Part shown: positions 18,371-26,689 of the stretch, piece by piece | Numbering within the stretch: the first letter of the stretch is position 1 | Layout of the letters: each line of letters begins with the position of its first letter | Origin: an uncultured Oscillospiraceae bacterium | GTDB taxonomy: Bacteria; Bacillota; Clostridia; Oscillospirales; Oscillospiraceae | NCBI GenBank assembly: GCA_944387635.1 | Contig: CALXFT010000015.1 | Span: forward strand, 1-41,151 | Length of the DNA stretch: 41,151 bases | Direction of reading: 5' to 3' | Program-made: the position numbers and the translations under genes | Notes under the pieces: model-generated | What the model was told of the DNA's origin: nothing | The model's input: the letters and a program-made list of their open reading frames with translations, nothing else | Databases searched by the model: none

Positions 18371-19384
18371 TTATTCCCCAATGACCTGAATCCAGCCCTC
18401 GGGGGCGGGAATGCGGCCCATCTGGATGCCGGTGAGGGTGTCGTAGAGCTTCTGGATTCCGGGACCCATGCCGGCGTAGTGGGTCAGCTTGCCGTGGTCG
18501 TCGATGGTTCCGATGGGGGAGATCACGGCGGCGGTGCCGCACAGGCCGCACTCGGCAAACTGGCCGATCTCCGCCAGCTCCACGGGACGCTCCTCCACCT
18601 CCATGCCCAGATACTCCCGGGCCACATGGATCAGGGAGCGGCGGGTGATGGAGGGCAGAATGGTGTCGGACTTGGGCGTCACCAGCTTGTTGCCCTGGAT
18701 AAAGATGATGTTGGCGCCGCCGGTCTCCTCAATGTGGGTGCGGGTGGCGGAGTCCAAATAGACGTTCTCATCGTAGCCCTGCTCGTGGGCGTCGACGATG
18801 TTGGAAAGGCTCATGGCATAGTTCAAGCCCGCCTTGACGTGGCCTGTGCCTCTGGGGGCGGCCCGGTCCAGGTCGGAGATCCGGACGGTCAGGGGCTTGA
18901 TGCCGCCCTTGAAGTAAGGCCCCACCGGGGTGACGAAGACCCGGAACTGATACTCGTTGGCGGGCTTGACGCCGATGATGGCGTCGCTGCCGAACATGTA
19001 CGGGCGGATGTACAAGGTGGCGCCGGAGCCGTAGGGAGGCACCCACTGGGCGTTGGCCCGGACGGTCTGGACCACGGCGTCCACGAACCGGTCCTCGGGG
19101 AATACGGGCATCTGCAGCCGGGCGCAGGAGCTGGCCATGCGGGCGGCGTTCAGGTCCGGCCGGAAGCAGACGATCTTGCCGTCCTCTGTGGTATAGGCCT
19201 TCAGGCCCTCAAAGCAGGTTTGGGCATACTGCAGGACGCAGGCGCACTCGTTGATGGGGATGACGGCCTGATCGGTCAGGCAGCCCTCGTCCCATGCGCC
19301 GTCTTTGTAGTTGGACACGTAACGCAGGTCGGTTTGCACATAATTGAAGCCCAAGCTGCCCCAGTCCAGATTCTTCTTTTCCAT
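18371..19384 (-). CDS. ilvE: Branched-chain amino acid aminotransferase
   Basis: IlvE performs the last step for leucine, isoleucine and valine, moving the amino group from glutamate. The 337-residue fold-type IV PLP enzyme has the type II BCAT pattern: LQYAQTCFEGLKAY, FRPDLNAARM, the PLP lysine in GHVKAGLNYAMSLSN, EETGGANIIFI and ECGLCGTAAVISPIG. The ATG at 19384 is preferred, with GAGG 8 nt upstream; a GTG at 19393 is in frame. It has its own promoter and is the next gene upstream of the T-box operon on the same strand. Confidence 0.96.
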   Translation of the reverse strand: MEKKNLDWGSLGFNYVQTDLRYVSNYKDGAWDEGCLTDQAVIPINECACVLQYAQTCFEGLKAYTTEDGKIVCFRPDLNAARMASSCARLQMPVFPEDRFVDAVVQTVRANAQWVPPYGSGATLYIRPYMFGSDAIIGVKPANEYQFRVFVTPVGPYFKGGIKPLTVRISDLDRAAPRGTGHVKAGLNYAMSLSNIVDAHEQGYDENVYLDSATRTHIEETGGANIIFIQGNKLVTPKSDTILPSITRRSLIHVAREYLGMEVEERPVELAEIGQFAECGLCGTAAVISPIGTIDDHGKLTHYAGMGPGIQKLYDTLTGIQMGRIPAPEGWIQVIGE

Positions 19385-19478
19385 TGTTAACACCTCTTGC
19401 GGTTAATCGCCGGAGCCGGCCCGGCGGAATGATGGCCCCGTCTGCGCCCCGGTCCGGGCGCGGGAAGCTTGTTTCCAT

Positions 19479-19507
19479 ATTCTAGCACCCCAAAAGCCCC
19501 GGGTCAA
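19479..19507 (-). promoter_or_regulatory. Promoter of ilvE
   Basis: TTGACC (19502-19507) and TAGAAT (19479-19484) are 17 bp apart, each one base off consensus. The roughly 90-nt leader to the ATG holds short GC-rich inverted repeats but no T-box core. Confidence 0.75.
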
Positions 19508-19599
19508 TAGGTTTTGGAGAAATTTGTATTTTTCTGGCACACAAATGTCGCGTTGAAAAGGACGGGGGAAAACGGGACGCGGAATTTACAAAAAAGCTA

Positions 19600-19628
19600 T
19601 TGACTTCAACTGACTAAAGTGGTAAAGT
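19600..19628 (+). promoter_or_regulatory. Promoter of the his operon
   Basis: TTGACT (19600-19605) and TAAAGT (19623-19628) are 17 bp apart, about 70 bp before the hisR start. It diverges from the ilvE promoter, with about 90 bp between the two -35 boxes. An ACTT/AAGT half-site pair overlaps the spacer and could take part in repressor binding (inference). Confidence 0.75.
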
Positions 19629-19643
19629 ATCCTGTAAATGGGA

Positions 19644-19655
19644 TCCCCATGGGGA
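19644..19655. promoter_or_regulatory. Perfect 12-bp palindrome near the his transcription start
   Basis: TCCCCATGGGGA is a perfect palindrome starting 16 bp downstream of the his -10 box, close to the expected +1. Its position suits a repressor site, possibly for the HisR-like protein encoded next. This is inference from position and symmetry only. Confidence 0.35.
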
Positions 19656-19696
19656 ATATGCCAAAAACCAAGCTATGACGAAAGGAACATTGACAT

Positions 19697-20014
19697 ATGG
19701 GAAAACCTCGACATCCCGGAGAAGAAGAATTTTATCAGGCGGTCCTGGCCCTTCAGACGGCTGAGGATTGCCGGGATTTTTTTGAAGACATCTGCACCAT
19801 CAAGGAGCTGCAGGCCATGTGCCAGCGGTTTCGGGTGGCCTGTCTGCTGGACGGCGGCAGCAACTACCTGGAGGTTTCGGAAGCCACCGGGGCCAGTTCT
19901 GCCACCATCAGCCGGGTCAACCGCTGCCTGAACTACGGCAGCGGCTACCGGAAGGCCCTGGACAATCTGAAAAAGGCGGGAATCTATGAAAACGGAAGCG
20001 GTATGGAAAACTGA
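19697..20014 (+). CDS. TrpR/YerC-family regulator (HisR-like)
   Basis: This 105-residue protein has the TrpR-like helical DNA-binding fold of the YerC/YecD family: FFEDICTIKELQAMCQRF, then the helix-turn-helix YLEVSEATGASSATISRVNRCLNYG. TrpR-like proteins called HisR have been described as histidine-responsive regulators of his genes in Gram-positive bacteria (from memory). Its place as first gene of the his operon supports that role here. AAAGG lies about 10 nt before the ATG. Its 3' end overlaps hisZ by 29 bp. It is probably autoregulatory, but no operator is proven. Confidence 0.88.
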   Translation: MGKPRHPGEEEFYQAVLALQTAEDCRDFFEDICTIKELQAMCQRFRVACLLDGGSNYLEVSEATGASSATISRVNRCLNYGSGYRKALDNLKKAGIYENGSGMEN

Positions 20015-21056
20015 GGAACAGGCCGTATTCTCTCTGCGCAGGCTCTACCGCAGCTATGGCTACGGGCCGTACAAGCTGAGTAAATTTGAAGAATACGAGC
20101 TCTACGTGCGCAACAAGGACTTTCTGGTCTCGGACCAGATCATCACCTTCTCCAACGGCAGCGGACGGCTCATGGCGCTTAAGCCGGATGTGACGCTGTC
20201 CATTGTGAAGAACGCCCCGGATGAGCCGGGGGTGGTGCGGAAGGTGTATTACAACGAAAATGTCTACCGGGACTACCGGGAGATCTTGCAGACCGGCCTG
20301 GAGTGCGTGGGCGATCTGGGGGAATACGAGATCGCCGAGGTGGTGCTCCTGGCGGTGAAGAGCCTGGCCCTGCTGGGACAGGACTATATTCTGAACCTGT
20401 CCCACATGGGCCTGGTGGCGGCGGTGCTCAGCGCCTGCGGCATTACCGGACCCGAGGGGCGCAGGGCCATGGACTGCCTGAGACGGAAGAACCTCCACGA
20501 GCTGGAGCGGCTGTGCCGGGGCCGGGAAGGGGCCTGGGAGAAGCTGCGGGTTCTGGCGGAGAGCCGGGGCGGCGGCCAGGTCCTGGACCGAATCCGCTCG
20601 GTGCTGACCACCGGCGCGGAGCGCCAGGCCCTGGAGGAGCTTCAGGACCTGTGGAAGGTGCTGGAAACCAGCGGCTGCGGCGGCAGCATCCGGCTGGACT
20701 TCTCCGTGGGCAGCGATCTGGGCTACTACAGCGGCGTGGTCTTCCGGGGGTATCTGGCGGGCATTCCCACGGGAATCCTGTCCGGAGGCCAGTATGACAA
20801 GCTCGCCCGGAAAATGGGCAAGCGGTGCCGGGCCATCGGCTTCGCCATCTATCTGAACCAGCTGGACCAGAGCGAGAAGGAGAACAGTCTGGATGTGGAC
20901 ACCCTGATCCTCCACGACGGCCGGACGGACACGGCCATTCTCACCGCCGCAGCCCAGGAGGCCGCCCGGGAGGGCAGCGTCCTGGTGACCACGACCCTGC
21001 CTTCGGACCGGCACTGGGGCAGGCTCATCCGCATGGAGGGAGGGCAGAGCCAATGA
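19986..21056 (+). CDS. hisZ: ATP phosphoribosyltransferase regulatory subunit
   Basis: HisZ is a catalytically inactive class II aminoacyl-tRNA synthetase paralogue that activates short HisG and carries histidine feedback. The 356-residue protein has the synthetase-like motifs MALKPDVTLSIVK and YYNENVYRDYREILQTGLECVG, and the late YYSGVVFRGYLAGIPTGILSGGQYD. It is somewhat shorter than many HisZ proteins, as its tail is reduced. The ribosome site AAGGCGGG lies inside hisR, and the stop overlaps hisG by ATGA. Confidence 0.93.
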   Translation: MKTEAVWKTEEQAVFSLRRLYRSYGYGPYKLSKFEEYELYVRNKDFLVSDQIITFSNGSGRLMALKPDVTLSIVKNAPDEPGVVRKVYYNENVYRDYREILQTGLECVGDLGEYEIAEVVLLAVKSLALLGQDYILNLSHMGLVAAVLSACGITGPEGRRAMDCLRRKNLHELERLCRGREGAWEKLRVLAESRGGGQVLDRIRSVLTTGAERQALEELQDLWKVLETSGCGGSIRLDFSVGSDLGYYSGVVFRGYLAGIPTGILSGGQYDKLARKMGKRCRAIGFAIYLNQLDQSEKENSLDVDTLILHDGRTDTAILTAAAQEAAREGSVLVTTTLPSDRHWGRLIRMEGGQSQ

Positions 21057-21691
21057 AACCGTGGATTCACATCGCCCTGCCAAAGGGACGGCTGGGGGAG
21101 AAGGCCTACGGCATGCTGAAGGCCGCCGGGTATCCCTGCCCCGCCATTGAGGACCCTGGCAGAAAGCTGATTTTCGAAAACCCGGACCTGGGGGTGCGCT
21201 ACTTCTGGGTCAAGCCCTCGGATGTTTCCATCTATGTGGAGCGGGGGGCGGCGGATCTGGGCATTGTGGGCAAGGACATTCTGCTGGAGTACCAGCCCGA
21301 CGTCTACGAGCTGGCGGACCTGGGCATCGGCAAATGCCGCATGGCCGTGGCCGGAAAGAAGGACTTCCGGGACCCGGTGGGCCAGACCCTGAAGGTGGCC
21401 ACCAAGTTTCCCAACATCACCCGCGGCTACTACGCCGGCAAGTGCCGGGACATTGACATCATCCACCTCAACGGCTCCATTGAACTGGCGCCCATTCTGG
21501 GTCTGAGCCATGTGATCGTGGACATTGTGGAGACGGGGACCACCCTGCGGGAGAACGATCTGCAGGTCTATGAGCAGATTGTAACCATCAGCGCCCGGCT
21601 GATTGCCAACGTTGCCAGCTACCAGTTCAAGGACGAGGCAGTCAACCGGGTCCTCGGCTGCCTGGAAAAACAGAAGGAGGACGTGAAATGA
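21053..21691 (+). CDS. hisG: ATP phosphoribosyltransferase, short form
   Basis: HisG joins ATP and PRPP in the first step of histidine synthesis. The 212-residue length is the short type lacking the C-terminal ACT-like domain, so it needs HisZ, encoded just upstream. Motifs include IALPKGRLGEKAYGML, the middle ERGAADLGIVGKDILLE and the PRPP loop VDIVETGTTLREN. The true start is the ATG at 21053, within the hisZ stop (ATGA); the longer open frame running upstream into hisZ has no ribosome site and is rejected. Confidence 0.96.
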   Translation: MKPWIHIALPKGRLGEKAYGMLKAAGYPCPAIEDPGRKLIFENPDLGVRYFWVKPSDVSIYVERGAADLGIVGKDILLEYQPDVYELADLGIGKCRMAVAGKKDFRDPVGQTLKVATKFPNITRGYYAGKCRDIDIIHLNGSIELAPILGLSHVIVDIVETGTTLRENDLQVYEQIVTISARLIANVASYQFKDEAVNRVLGCLEKQKEDVK

Positions 21692-22968
21692 TCCGAATCA
21701 TGAAATACGGCCAGGTGTCCAACAGCGAGATTTTCGCCCGGGCGGTCCCTCAGACCGACGTGGCCGGAACCGTGGCCGGGATTCTGGCCCGGGTCCGTGA
21801 GGACGGGGACCTGGCCTTGAAGGAATATACAAAGCGGTTTGACGGCGCGGACCTGGAACAGCCGGCGGTCTCCCGGGAGGAGATGGAGGCGGCGCTGGAG
21901 CAGGTGGAGCCGGAATTTCTGAAGGTGCTGGAGCAGGCGGCGGAGAATATCCGCGCCTTCCACAGCCGTCAGGTCCGCGGCAGCTTCATTCTGGCGGACC
22001 GGCCGGGCATGGTCCTGGGCCAGAAGGTGACGCCCATTGAGAAGGTGGGCCTCTATGTACCCGGAGGCACCGCCGCCTACCCCTCCACGGTGCTCATGGA
22101 CGCCATTCCGGCCAAGATCGCCGGGTGTCCCCAGGTGGTCATGGTGACCCCGCCGGGGAAGGACGGGAAGGTGAACCCGGCCATTTTGGCGGCGGCCAAG
22201 ACCGCCGGGGTGGACCGGGTGTTCAAGGTGGGCGGGGCTCAGGCCATTGCCGCCCTGGCCTATGGCACGCAGTCGGTACCCAAGGTGGATAAGATCGTGG
22301 GACCGGGGAACGCCTTCGTGGCCGAGGCCAAGAAGCAGGTCTTCGGCCTGGTGTCCATCGACATGATTGCCGGACCCAGCGAGATTCTGGTCATCGCCGA
22401 CGGGAAGAGCGACCCGGCCCATGTGGCCGCGGACATGCTCAGTCAGGCGGAACACGACCGGCTGGCCAGCGCGGTTCTCATCACCGACAGCGAAGCGCTG
22501 GCCCAGGCGGTGAGCCGGGAACTGGAGCGGCAGCTGCCCGCCCTTCCCAGAGCGGACATAGCCAGAGCCTCCATTGAAAACGGCGGCAAGATCATCGTTG
22601 CCGGGGATCTCATGACCGGCATTGAAATCGCCAACGAGATCGCCCCGGAGCACCTGGAACTGATGGTGGACGACCCCTTTGCCTACCTGGACGCCATTCG
22701 CAACGCCGGTTCCGTTTTCCTGGGCAGACACTGTCCCGAGGCCCTGGGGGACTACTTCGCCGGACCCAACCACACCCTGCCCACCAGCGGCACCGCCCGG
22801 TTCTCCAGCCCCCTCAGCGTGGACGACTTTGTGAAGAAGACCCAATTCACCTACTATACCCCCCAGGCTCTGACGGCGTGCGCCGGGGAGATTGCCCGGT
22901 TCGCCCGGAAGGAAGGGCTGGAGGCCCATGCCAGAAGCGTTCTGATCCGACAGGAGGAGGGCCTATGA
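21688..22968 (+). CDS. hisD: Histidinol dehydrogenase
   Basis: HisD oxidises histidinol to histidine in two NAD+-dependent steps using zinc. The 426-residue protein has VGLYVPGGTAAYPSTVLM, GPGNAFVAEAKK, the zinc-ligand region LSQAEHDRLASAVLIT, the catalytic Glu-His in NEIAPEHLELMVDD, and HTLPTSGTARFSSPLSV. It overlaps hisG and hisC by ATGA on both sides. AAGGAGG lies before its ATG. Confidence 0.97.
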   Translation: MIRIMKYGQVSNSEIFARAVPQTDVAGTVAGILARVREDGDLALKEYTKRFDGADLEQPAVSREEMEAALEQVEPEFLKVLEQAAENIRAFHSRQVRGSFILADRPGMVLGQKVTPIEKVGLYVPGGTAAYPSTVLMDAIPAKIAGCPQVVMVTPPGKDGKVNPAILAAAKTAGVDRVFKVGGAQAIAALAYGTQSVPKVDKIVGPGNAFVAEAKKQVFGLVSIDMIAGPSEILVIADGKSDPAHVAADMLSQAEHDRLASAVLITDSEALAQAVSRELERQLPALPRADIARASIENGGKIIVAGDLMTGIEIANEIAPEHLELMVDDPFAYLDAIRNAGSVFLGRHCPEALGDYFAGPNHTLPTSGTARFSSPLSVDDFVKKTQFTYYTPQALTACAGEIARFARKEGLEAHARSVLIRQEEGL

Positions 22969-24038
22969 GCCGTTTTCTCAGTGAAAAATACCGGGGCCTG
23001 GAGGCCTACACCCCGGGAGAACAGCCCCGGGACATGCACTACATCAAGCTCAACACCAACGAATCCCCCTTTCCCCCCGCGCCCGAGGTGACGGCGGTTT
23101 TGAACCGGGAACAGGGGAACCTGCTGCGGCTGTACCCGGACCCCACGGCCAAGACATTGAAGCAGAAGCTGGCAAAGCTATACGGCGTGGAGCCGGAGAA
23201 CGTATTTCTGTCCAACGGCTCCGACGAGACGCTGAACTTTGCCTTTATGGCCTACGGAGAGAAAGGGGCGGTGTTTCCGGACATCACCTACGGGTTTTAC
23301 CAGGTCTATGGGGACCTGTACGGCATGGACTGCGCCCAGATTCCCCTGAAAGAGGACTTTACCCTGGACTACCGGGACTACTGCCAACGGGGAAAGCTGG
23401 TGGTCATTGCCAATCCCAACGCCCCCACGGGCATGAGCATTCCCGTCAAGCAGATCCGCCGGATTCTGGAGACCAACCGGGACTCCCTGGTCCTCATCGA
23501 CGAGGCCTATGTGGACTTCGGCGGGGAGACCTGCCTGCCCCTGCTGCGGGGCTTTGACAATCTGCTGGTTGTGCGCACTTTCTCCAAGTCCCGGTGCCTG
23601 GCAGGCGGGCGGCTGGGCTACGCCTTCGGCAGCCCTGAGGTGGTCGAAGATCTGGAGAAGCTGCGCTACTCCACCAATCCCTACAACATCAACCGCCTGA
23701 CCCTGGCCCTGGGGGAGGCCACCGTGGACGCCGAGGGCTACTACCAGGACTGCTGCACCCGGATCATCCGCAGCCGCCGGTGGACCGAGGAGAAGCTGAA
23801 GGAATTGGGCTTTCACGTCCTGCCCAGTCAGGCCAACTTCCTCTTCGCCGCCAGTAACCGGATCGGCGGGGAAGAACTGTACCGGGAGCTGAAGCGGCGG
23901 GGAATCCTGGTCCGGCACTTTACAAAGCCGCGGATTTGCCAGTACAACCGGATCACCATCGGCACCCAGGAGCAGATGGAGATCTTTGTGGACACCGTAA
24001 AGGAAATCATATGGGGAGGGACCTATGAGAACCTATAA
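22965..24038 (+). CDS. hisC: Histidinol-phosphate aminotransferase
   Basis: HisC converts imidazole acetol phosphate to histidinol phosphate with glutamate. The 357-residue PLP fold-type I enzyme has LNTNESPFPPAP, SNGSDETLNFAF, ANPNAPTG, LIDEAYVDFG and the PLP lysine in RTFSKSRCLAGGRLGYA. The start is the ATG at 22965 in the hisD stop overlap, with AGGAGGAGG just before it. The reading frame upstream is hisD shadow. The last 14 bp overlap hisB. Confidence 0.96.
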   Translation: MSRFLSEKYRGLEAYTPGEQPRDMHYIKLNTNESPFPPAPEVTAVLNREQGNLLRLYPDPTAKTLKQKLAKLYGVEPENVFLSNGSDETLNFAFMAYGEKGAVFPDITYGFYQVYGDLYGMDCAQIPLKEDFTLDYRDYCQRGKLVVIANPNAPTGMSIPVKQIRRILETNRDSLVLIDEAYVDFGGETCLPLLRGFDNLLVVRTFSKSRCLAGGRLGYAFGSPEVVEDLEKLRYSTNPYNINRLTLALGEATVDAEGYYQDCCTRIIRSRRWTEEKLKELGFHVLPSQANFLFAASNRIGGEELYRELKRRGILVRHFTKPRICQYNRITIGTQEQMEIFVDTVKEIIWGGTYENL

Positions 24039-24606
24039 GCTGACCCGGACCACCCGGGAGACGGACATCCGGCTGCGGCTGGAGCTGGACGGCACAGGCA
24101 AGAGCGTCGTGGACACGGGCTGCGGCTTTCTGGACCACATGCTGACCCTCTTCGCCGCCCACGGACGCTTTGACCTGGAGGTCAAGTGCCTGGGGGATAC
24201 CCAGGTGGACGACCACCACAGCGTGGAGGACATCGGCATCTGCCTGGGTACGGCCTTCCGGGAGGCGCTGGGAGACAAGCGGGGTATCCACCGCTACGGC
24301 AGCTTCCTGCTGCCCATGGACGAGGCCCTGATCCTGGCGGCTGTGGACCTCTCCGGCCGCAGCTGCCTGTGCTACGGTCTGGAGATCCCCACGGAAAAGA
24401 TCGGCAGCTTTGACACGGAGCTGGTGGAGGAGTTTTTTCTGGCCTTCGTCCGCTGCTGCCCCATGAGCCTGCACGTAAAGCAGCTGGCGGGGAAGAATTC
24501 CCACCACATTGTGGAGGGGGCCTTCAAGGCCCTGGGACGGGCCATGAAGCAGGCCGTGGCGCCGGACGGCACGGACCAGATCCCGTCTACCAAGGGGGTG
24601 CTGTAA
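24025..24606 (+). CDS. hisB: Imidazoleglycerol-phosphate dehydratase
   Basis: This 193-residue protein is the single-function IGP dehydratase, with no N-terminal histidinol-phosphatase domain. Metal-binding motifs are CGFLDHMLTLFAAHGRFDL, DDHHSVEDIGICLG and KNSHHIVEGAFKALGRAM. It dehydrates imidazole glycerol phosphate with Mn2+. GGGAGGG lies 4 nt before the ATG, and its stop overlaps the hisH start by one base (TAATG). Because the phosphatase domain is absent, that activity must come from elsewhere. Confidence 0.97.
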   Translation: MRTYKLTRTTRETDIRLRLELDGTGKSVVDTGCGFLDHMLTLFAAHGRFDLEVKCLGDTQVDDHHSVEDIGICLGTAFREALGDKRGIHRYGSFLLPMDEALILAAVDLSGRSCLCYGLEIPTEKIGSFDTELVEEFFLAFVRCCPMSLHVKQLAGKNSHHIVEGAFKALGRAMKQAVAPDGTDQIPSTKGVL

Positions 24607-25208
24607 TGGTCGGCATTGTGGACTACGGCGTGGGGAATCTGTTTTCCCTGGGCTCCTCCTTCCGGGCCATCGGCCGGGAGGCTGCCGTCAGCTCCGATCC
24701 GGAGGTCCTGGCCAAGGCGGACCGGCTGGTCCTGCCCGGCGTAGGGGCCTTCCGGGACGCGGCGCAGAAGCTGCGGGCCTCGGGGCTGGACAAATTCGTG
24801 AAGGAACAGACGGCGGCGGGGAAGCCCATGCTGGGCATCTGCCTGGGCATGCAGCTGCTGTTTGAGGAGAGCCATGAGTACGGGGTCCACCGGGGCCTGG
24901 GCCTGCTGCCGGGCCGGGTGGTGGCCATGGACGGGCGGCTGCCCGGGGAGCTGAAGATCCCCCACATGGGCTGGAACCGGCTTCAGGTGAGCCGGGGGCG
25001 GCTTTTAAAGGACGCCGACGGGCAGTACGTCTACTTCGTCCACTCCTTCTTTGCCGAGGGCTGCGAAGAGGCTCTGTCCGCGGTGACGGACTACGGCATA
25101 CCCATCACCGCCGCGGTGGAAAAGGACAATCTCTTCGGCTGCCAGTTCCACCCGGAAAAGAGCGGCGCCGCGGGCCTTTCCATTCTGCGGACATTCTGTG
25201 AACTTTAG
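24606..25208 (+). CDS. hisH: Imidazole glycerol phosphate synthase, glutaminase subunit
   Basis: HisH releases ammonia from glutamine and channels it to HisF. The 200-residue class I amidotransferase has the oxyanion region LPGVGAFRDA, the nucleophile cysteine in GICLGMQLLFEESHE (about residue 80), YFVHSFF, and the His-Glu pair in QFHPEKSG. Length and order are typical. It is one of the subunits of a two-protein enzyme whose partner HisF lies two genes downstream. Confidence 0.97.
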   Translation: MVGIVDYGVGNLFSLGSSFRAIGREAAVSSDPEVLAKADRLVLPGVGAFRDAAQKLRASGLDKFVKEQTAAGKPMLGICLGMQLLFEESHEYGVHRGLGLLPGRVVAMDGRLPGELKIPHMGWNRLQVSRGRLLKDADGQYVYFVHSFFAEGCEEALSAVTDYGIPITAAVEKDNLFGCQFHPEKSGAAGLSILRTFCEL

Positions 25209-25219
25209 GAGGCGGGCTT

Positions 25220-25933
25220 ATGTACATTTATCCTGCCATTGACCTTTACGCGGGTCAGGCCGTGCGGCTGTACCGTGGGGATTATGCCCAAATGACGGTG
25301 TACAGCCCGGACCCGGCCCAGGTGGCCCGGGACTTTGCCCATGCCGGGGCCAAACACATCCATCTGGTGGACCTGGAGGGGGCCAGAACCGGCAAGCCGG
25401 AAAATCTGGCCGCTGTCCGCTCCGTCCTGGAAGCCGCGCCCCTGTTTTCCCAGGTGGGCGGCGGCATCCGCGGCATGGAGACGGTGAAGACCTATCTGAA
25501 CGCCGGAGTGGACCGGGTGATCCTGGGAACGGCGGCGGTGACGGACCCGGACTTTCTCAAAGAGGCGCTGGACGCTTACGGCAGCCGGATCGCCGTGGGG
25601 GTGGATCTGAAGGACGGCTTTGTGGCCATCAAGGGATGGACCGAGACCTCGCCTCTGGAGGCGGAGGCGTTCTTCGGACGCATGGAGGACCTGGGGGTGC
25701 GCACGGTCATCTGCACGGACATCTCCCGGGACGGGGCCATGGAGGGGACCAACCGGGACCTGTACCGGCGGCTCTCCCAGCGGTTTTCCATCGACCTGAT
25801 CGCCTCCGGCGGCGTGTCCACCCTGGAGGATGTGAAGGCCCTGCGGCAGATGGGCCTCCACGGGGCCATCATCGGCAAGGCGTACTATCTGGGGGCCATT
25901 GACCTGGGCCAAGCGATGGAGGCGGCGCGATGA
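25220..25933 (+). CDS. hisA: ProFAR isomerase (HisA)
   Basis: HisA performs an Amadori rearrangement of ProFAR on a TIM barrel. The 237-residue protein has the catalytic Asp8 in YPAIDLYAGQAVRLYRGD, VGGGIR, the second catalytic Asp in CTDISRDGAMEG, and the phosphate loops SGGVSTLED and GKAYYLG. AGGAGG lies about 7 nt before the ATG, after an 11-bp gap from hisH. It overlaps hisF by ATGA. Confidence 0.96.
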   Translation: MYIYPAIDLYAGQAVRLYRGDYAQMTVYSPDPAQVARDFAHAGAKHIHLVDLEGARTGKPENLAAVRSVLEAAPLFSQVGGGIRGMETVKTYLNAGVDRVILGTAAVTDPDFLKEALDAYGSRIAVGVDLKDGFVAIKGWTETSPLEAEAFFGRMEDLGVRTVICTDISRDGAMEGTNRDLYRRLSQRFSIDLIASGGVSTLEDVKALRQMGLHGAIIGKAYYLGAIDLGQAMEAAR

Positions 25934-26688
25934 TTACAAAACGGATCATACCCTGCCTGGACGTGCGCAACGGACGGGTGGTGAAGGGGACCAATTTTCA
26001 GGGGCTTCAGGACGTGTCCAGTCCCGTGGAGCTGGGAAGGTACTACTCCGAAAACGGGGCCGACGAGCTGGTGTTTTACGACATCACCGCCTCCGCTGAG
26101 GGCCGGAAGCTGTTTACGGACATTCTGACCGAAGTGGCGGCCACCATTTTCATTCCTTTGACCGTAGGCGGCGGCATCAACACCCTGGAGGACTTCGACC
26201 GGGTGCTCAAATGCGGCGCCGACAAGGTCAGCGTAAACTCCGGGGCCATCCGGAATCCGGACCTGGTCCGGGAGGCCGCCCGGCTGTACGGAGACCAGTG
26301 CGTGGTCCTGTCCGCCGACGTCAAGCGGGTGGCGGGTCAGTTCCGGGTCTTTGCCAAGGGCGGCCGGGAGGACACGGGCATGGAGGCCCTGGCCTGGATT
26401 CGACGCTGTGTGGACAACGGGGCCGGAGAGGTGGTCCTGAACTCCATCGACACCGACGGAGTCAAGGGGGGCTTTGACCTGGAGATGCTGGAGGCGGTGA
26501 GCAATGCTGTGGACGTGCCGGTGATCGCCTCCGGCGGCGCCGGGTGTGAGGGGGATTTTGTGAAGCTGTTTCAGACCCTGCCCAAGGTGGACGCGGGGCT
26601 GGCGGCCTCCATCTTCCACTTCGGCCAGGTGCAAATTCCCCATCTGAAGGGGACATTGAAAGAAAACGGAATTTTGGTGAGGATTTGA
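25930..26688 (+). CDS. hisF: Imidazole glycerol phosphate synthase, cyclase subunit
   Basis: HisF uses ammonia from HisH to make imidazole glycerol phosphate and AICAR. The 252-residue TIM barrel has catalytic Asp11 in IIPCLDVRNGRVVKG, LTVGGGI, the second Asp in NSIDTDGVKGGFDLEM and the phosphate loop ASGGAG. It overlaps hisA by ATGA and is followed after 1 bp by hisIE. AICAR links the pathway to purine synthesis. Confidence 0.97.
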   Translation: MITKRIIPCLDVRNGRVVKGTNFQGLQDVSSPVELGRYYSENGADELVFYDITASAEGRKLFTDILTEVAATIFIPLTVGGGINTLEDFDRVLKCGADKVSVNSGAIRNPDLVREAARLYGDQCVVLSADVKRVAGQFRVFAKGGREDTGMEALAWIRRCVDNGAGEVVLNSIDTDGVKGGFDLEMLEAVSNAVDVPVIASGGAGCEGDFVKLFQTLPKVDAGLAASIFHFGQVQIPHLKGTLKENGILVRI

Positions 26689-26689
26689 T

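Noticed and set aside
20825..21052. N-terminal extension of hisG
   Set aside because: It lies inside hisZ in another frame; HisG motifs begin at the ATG at 21053.
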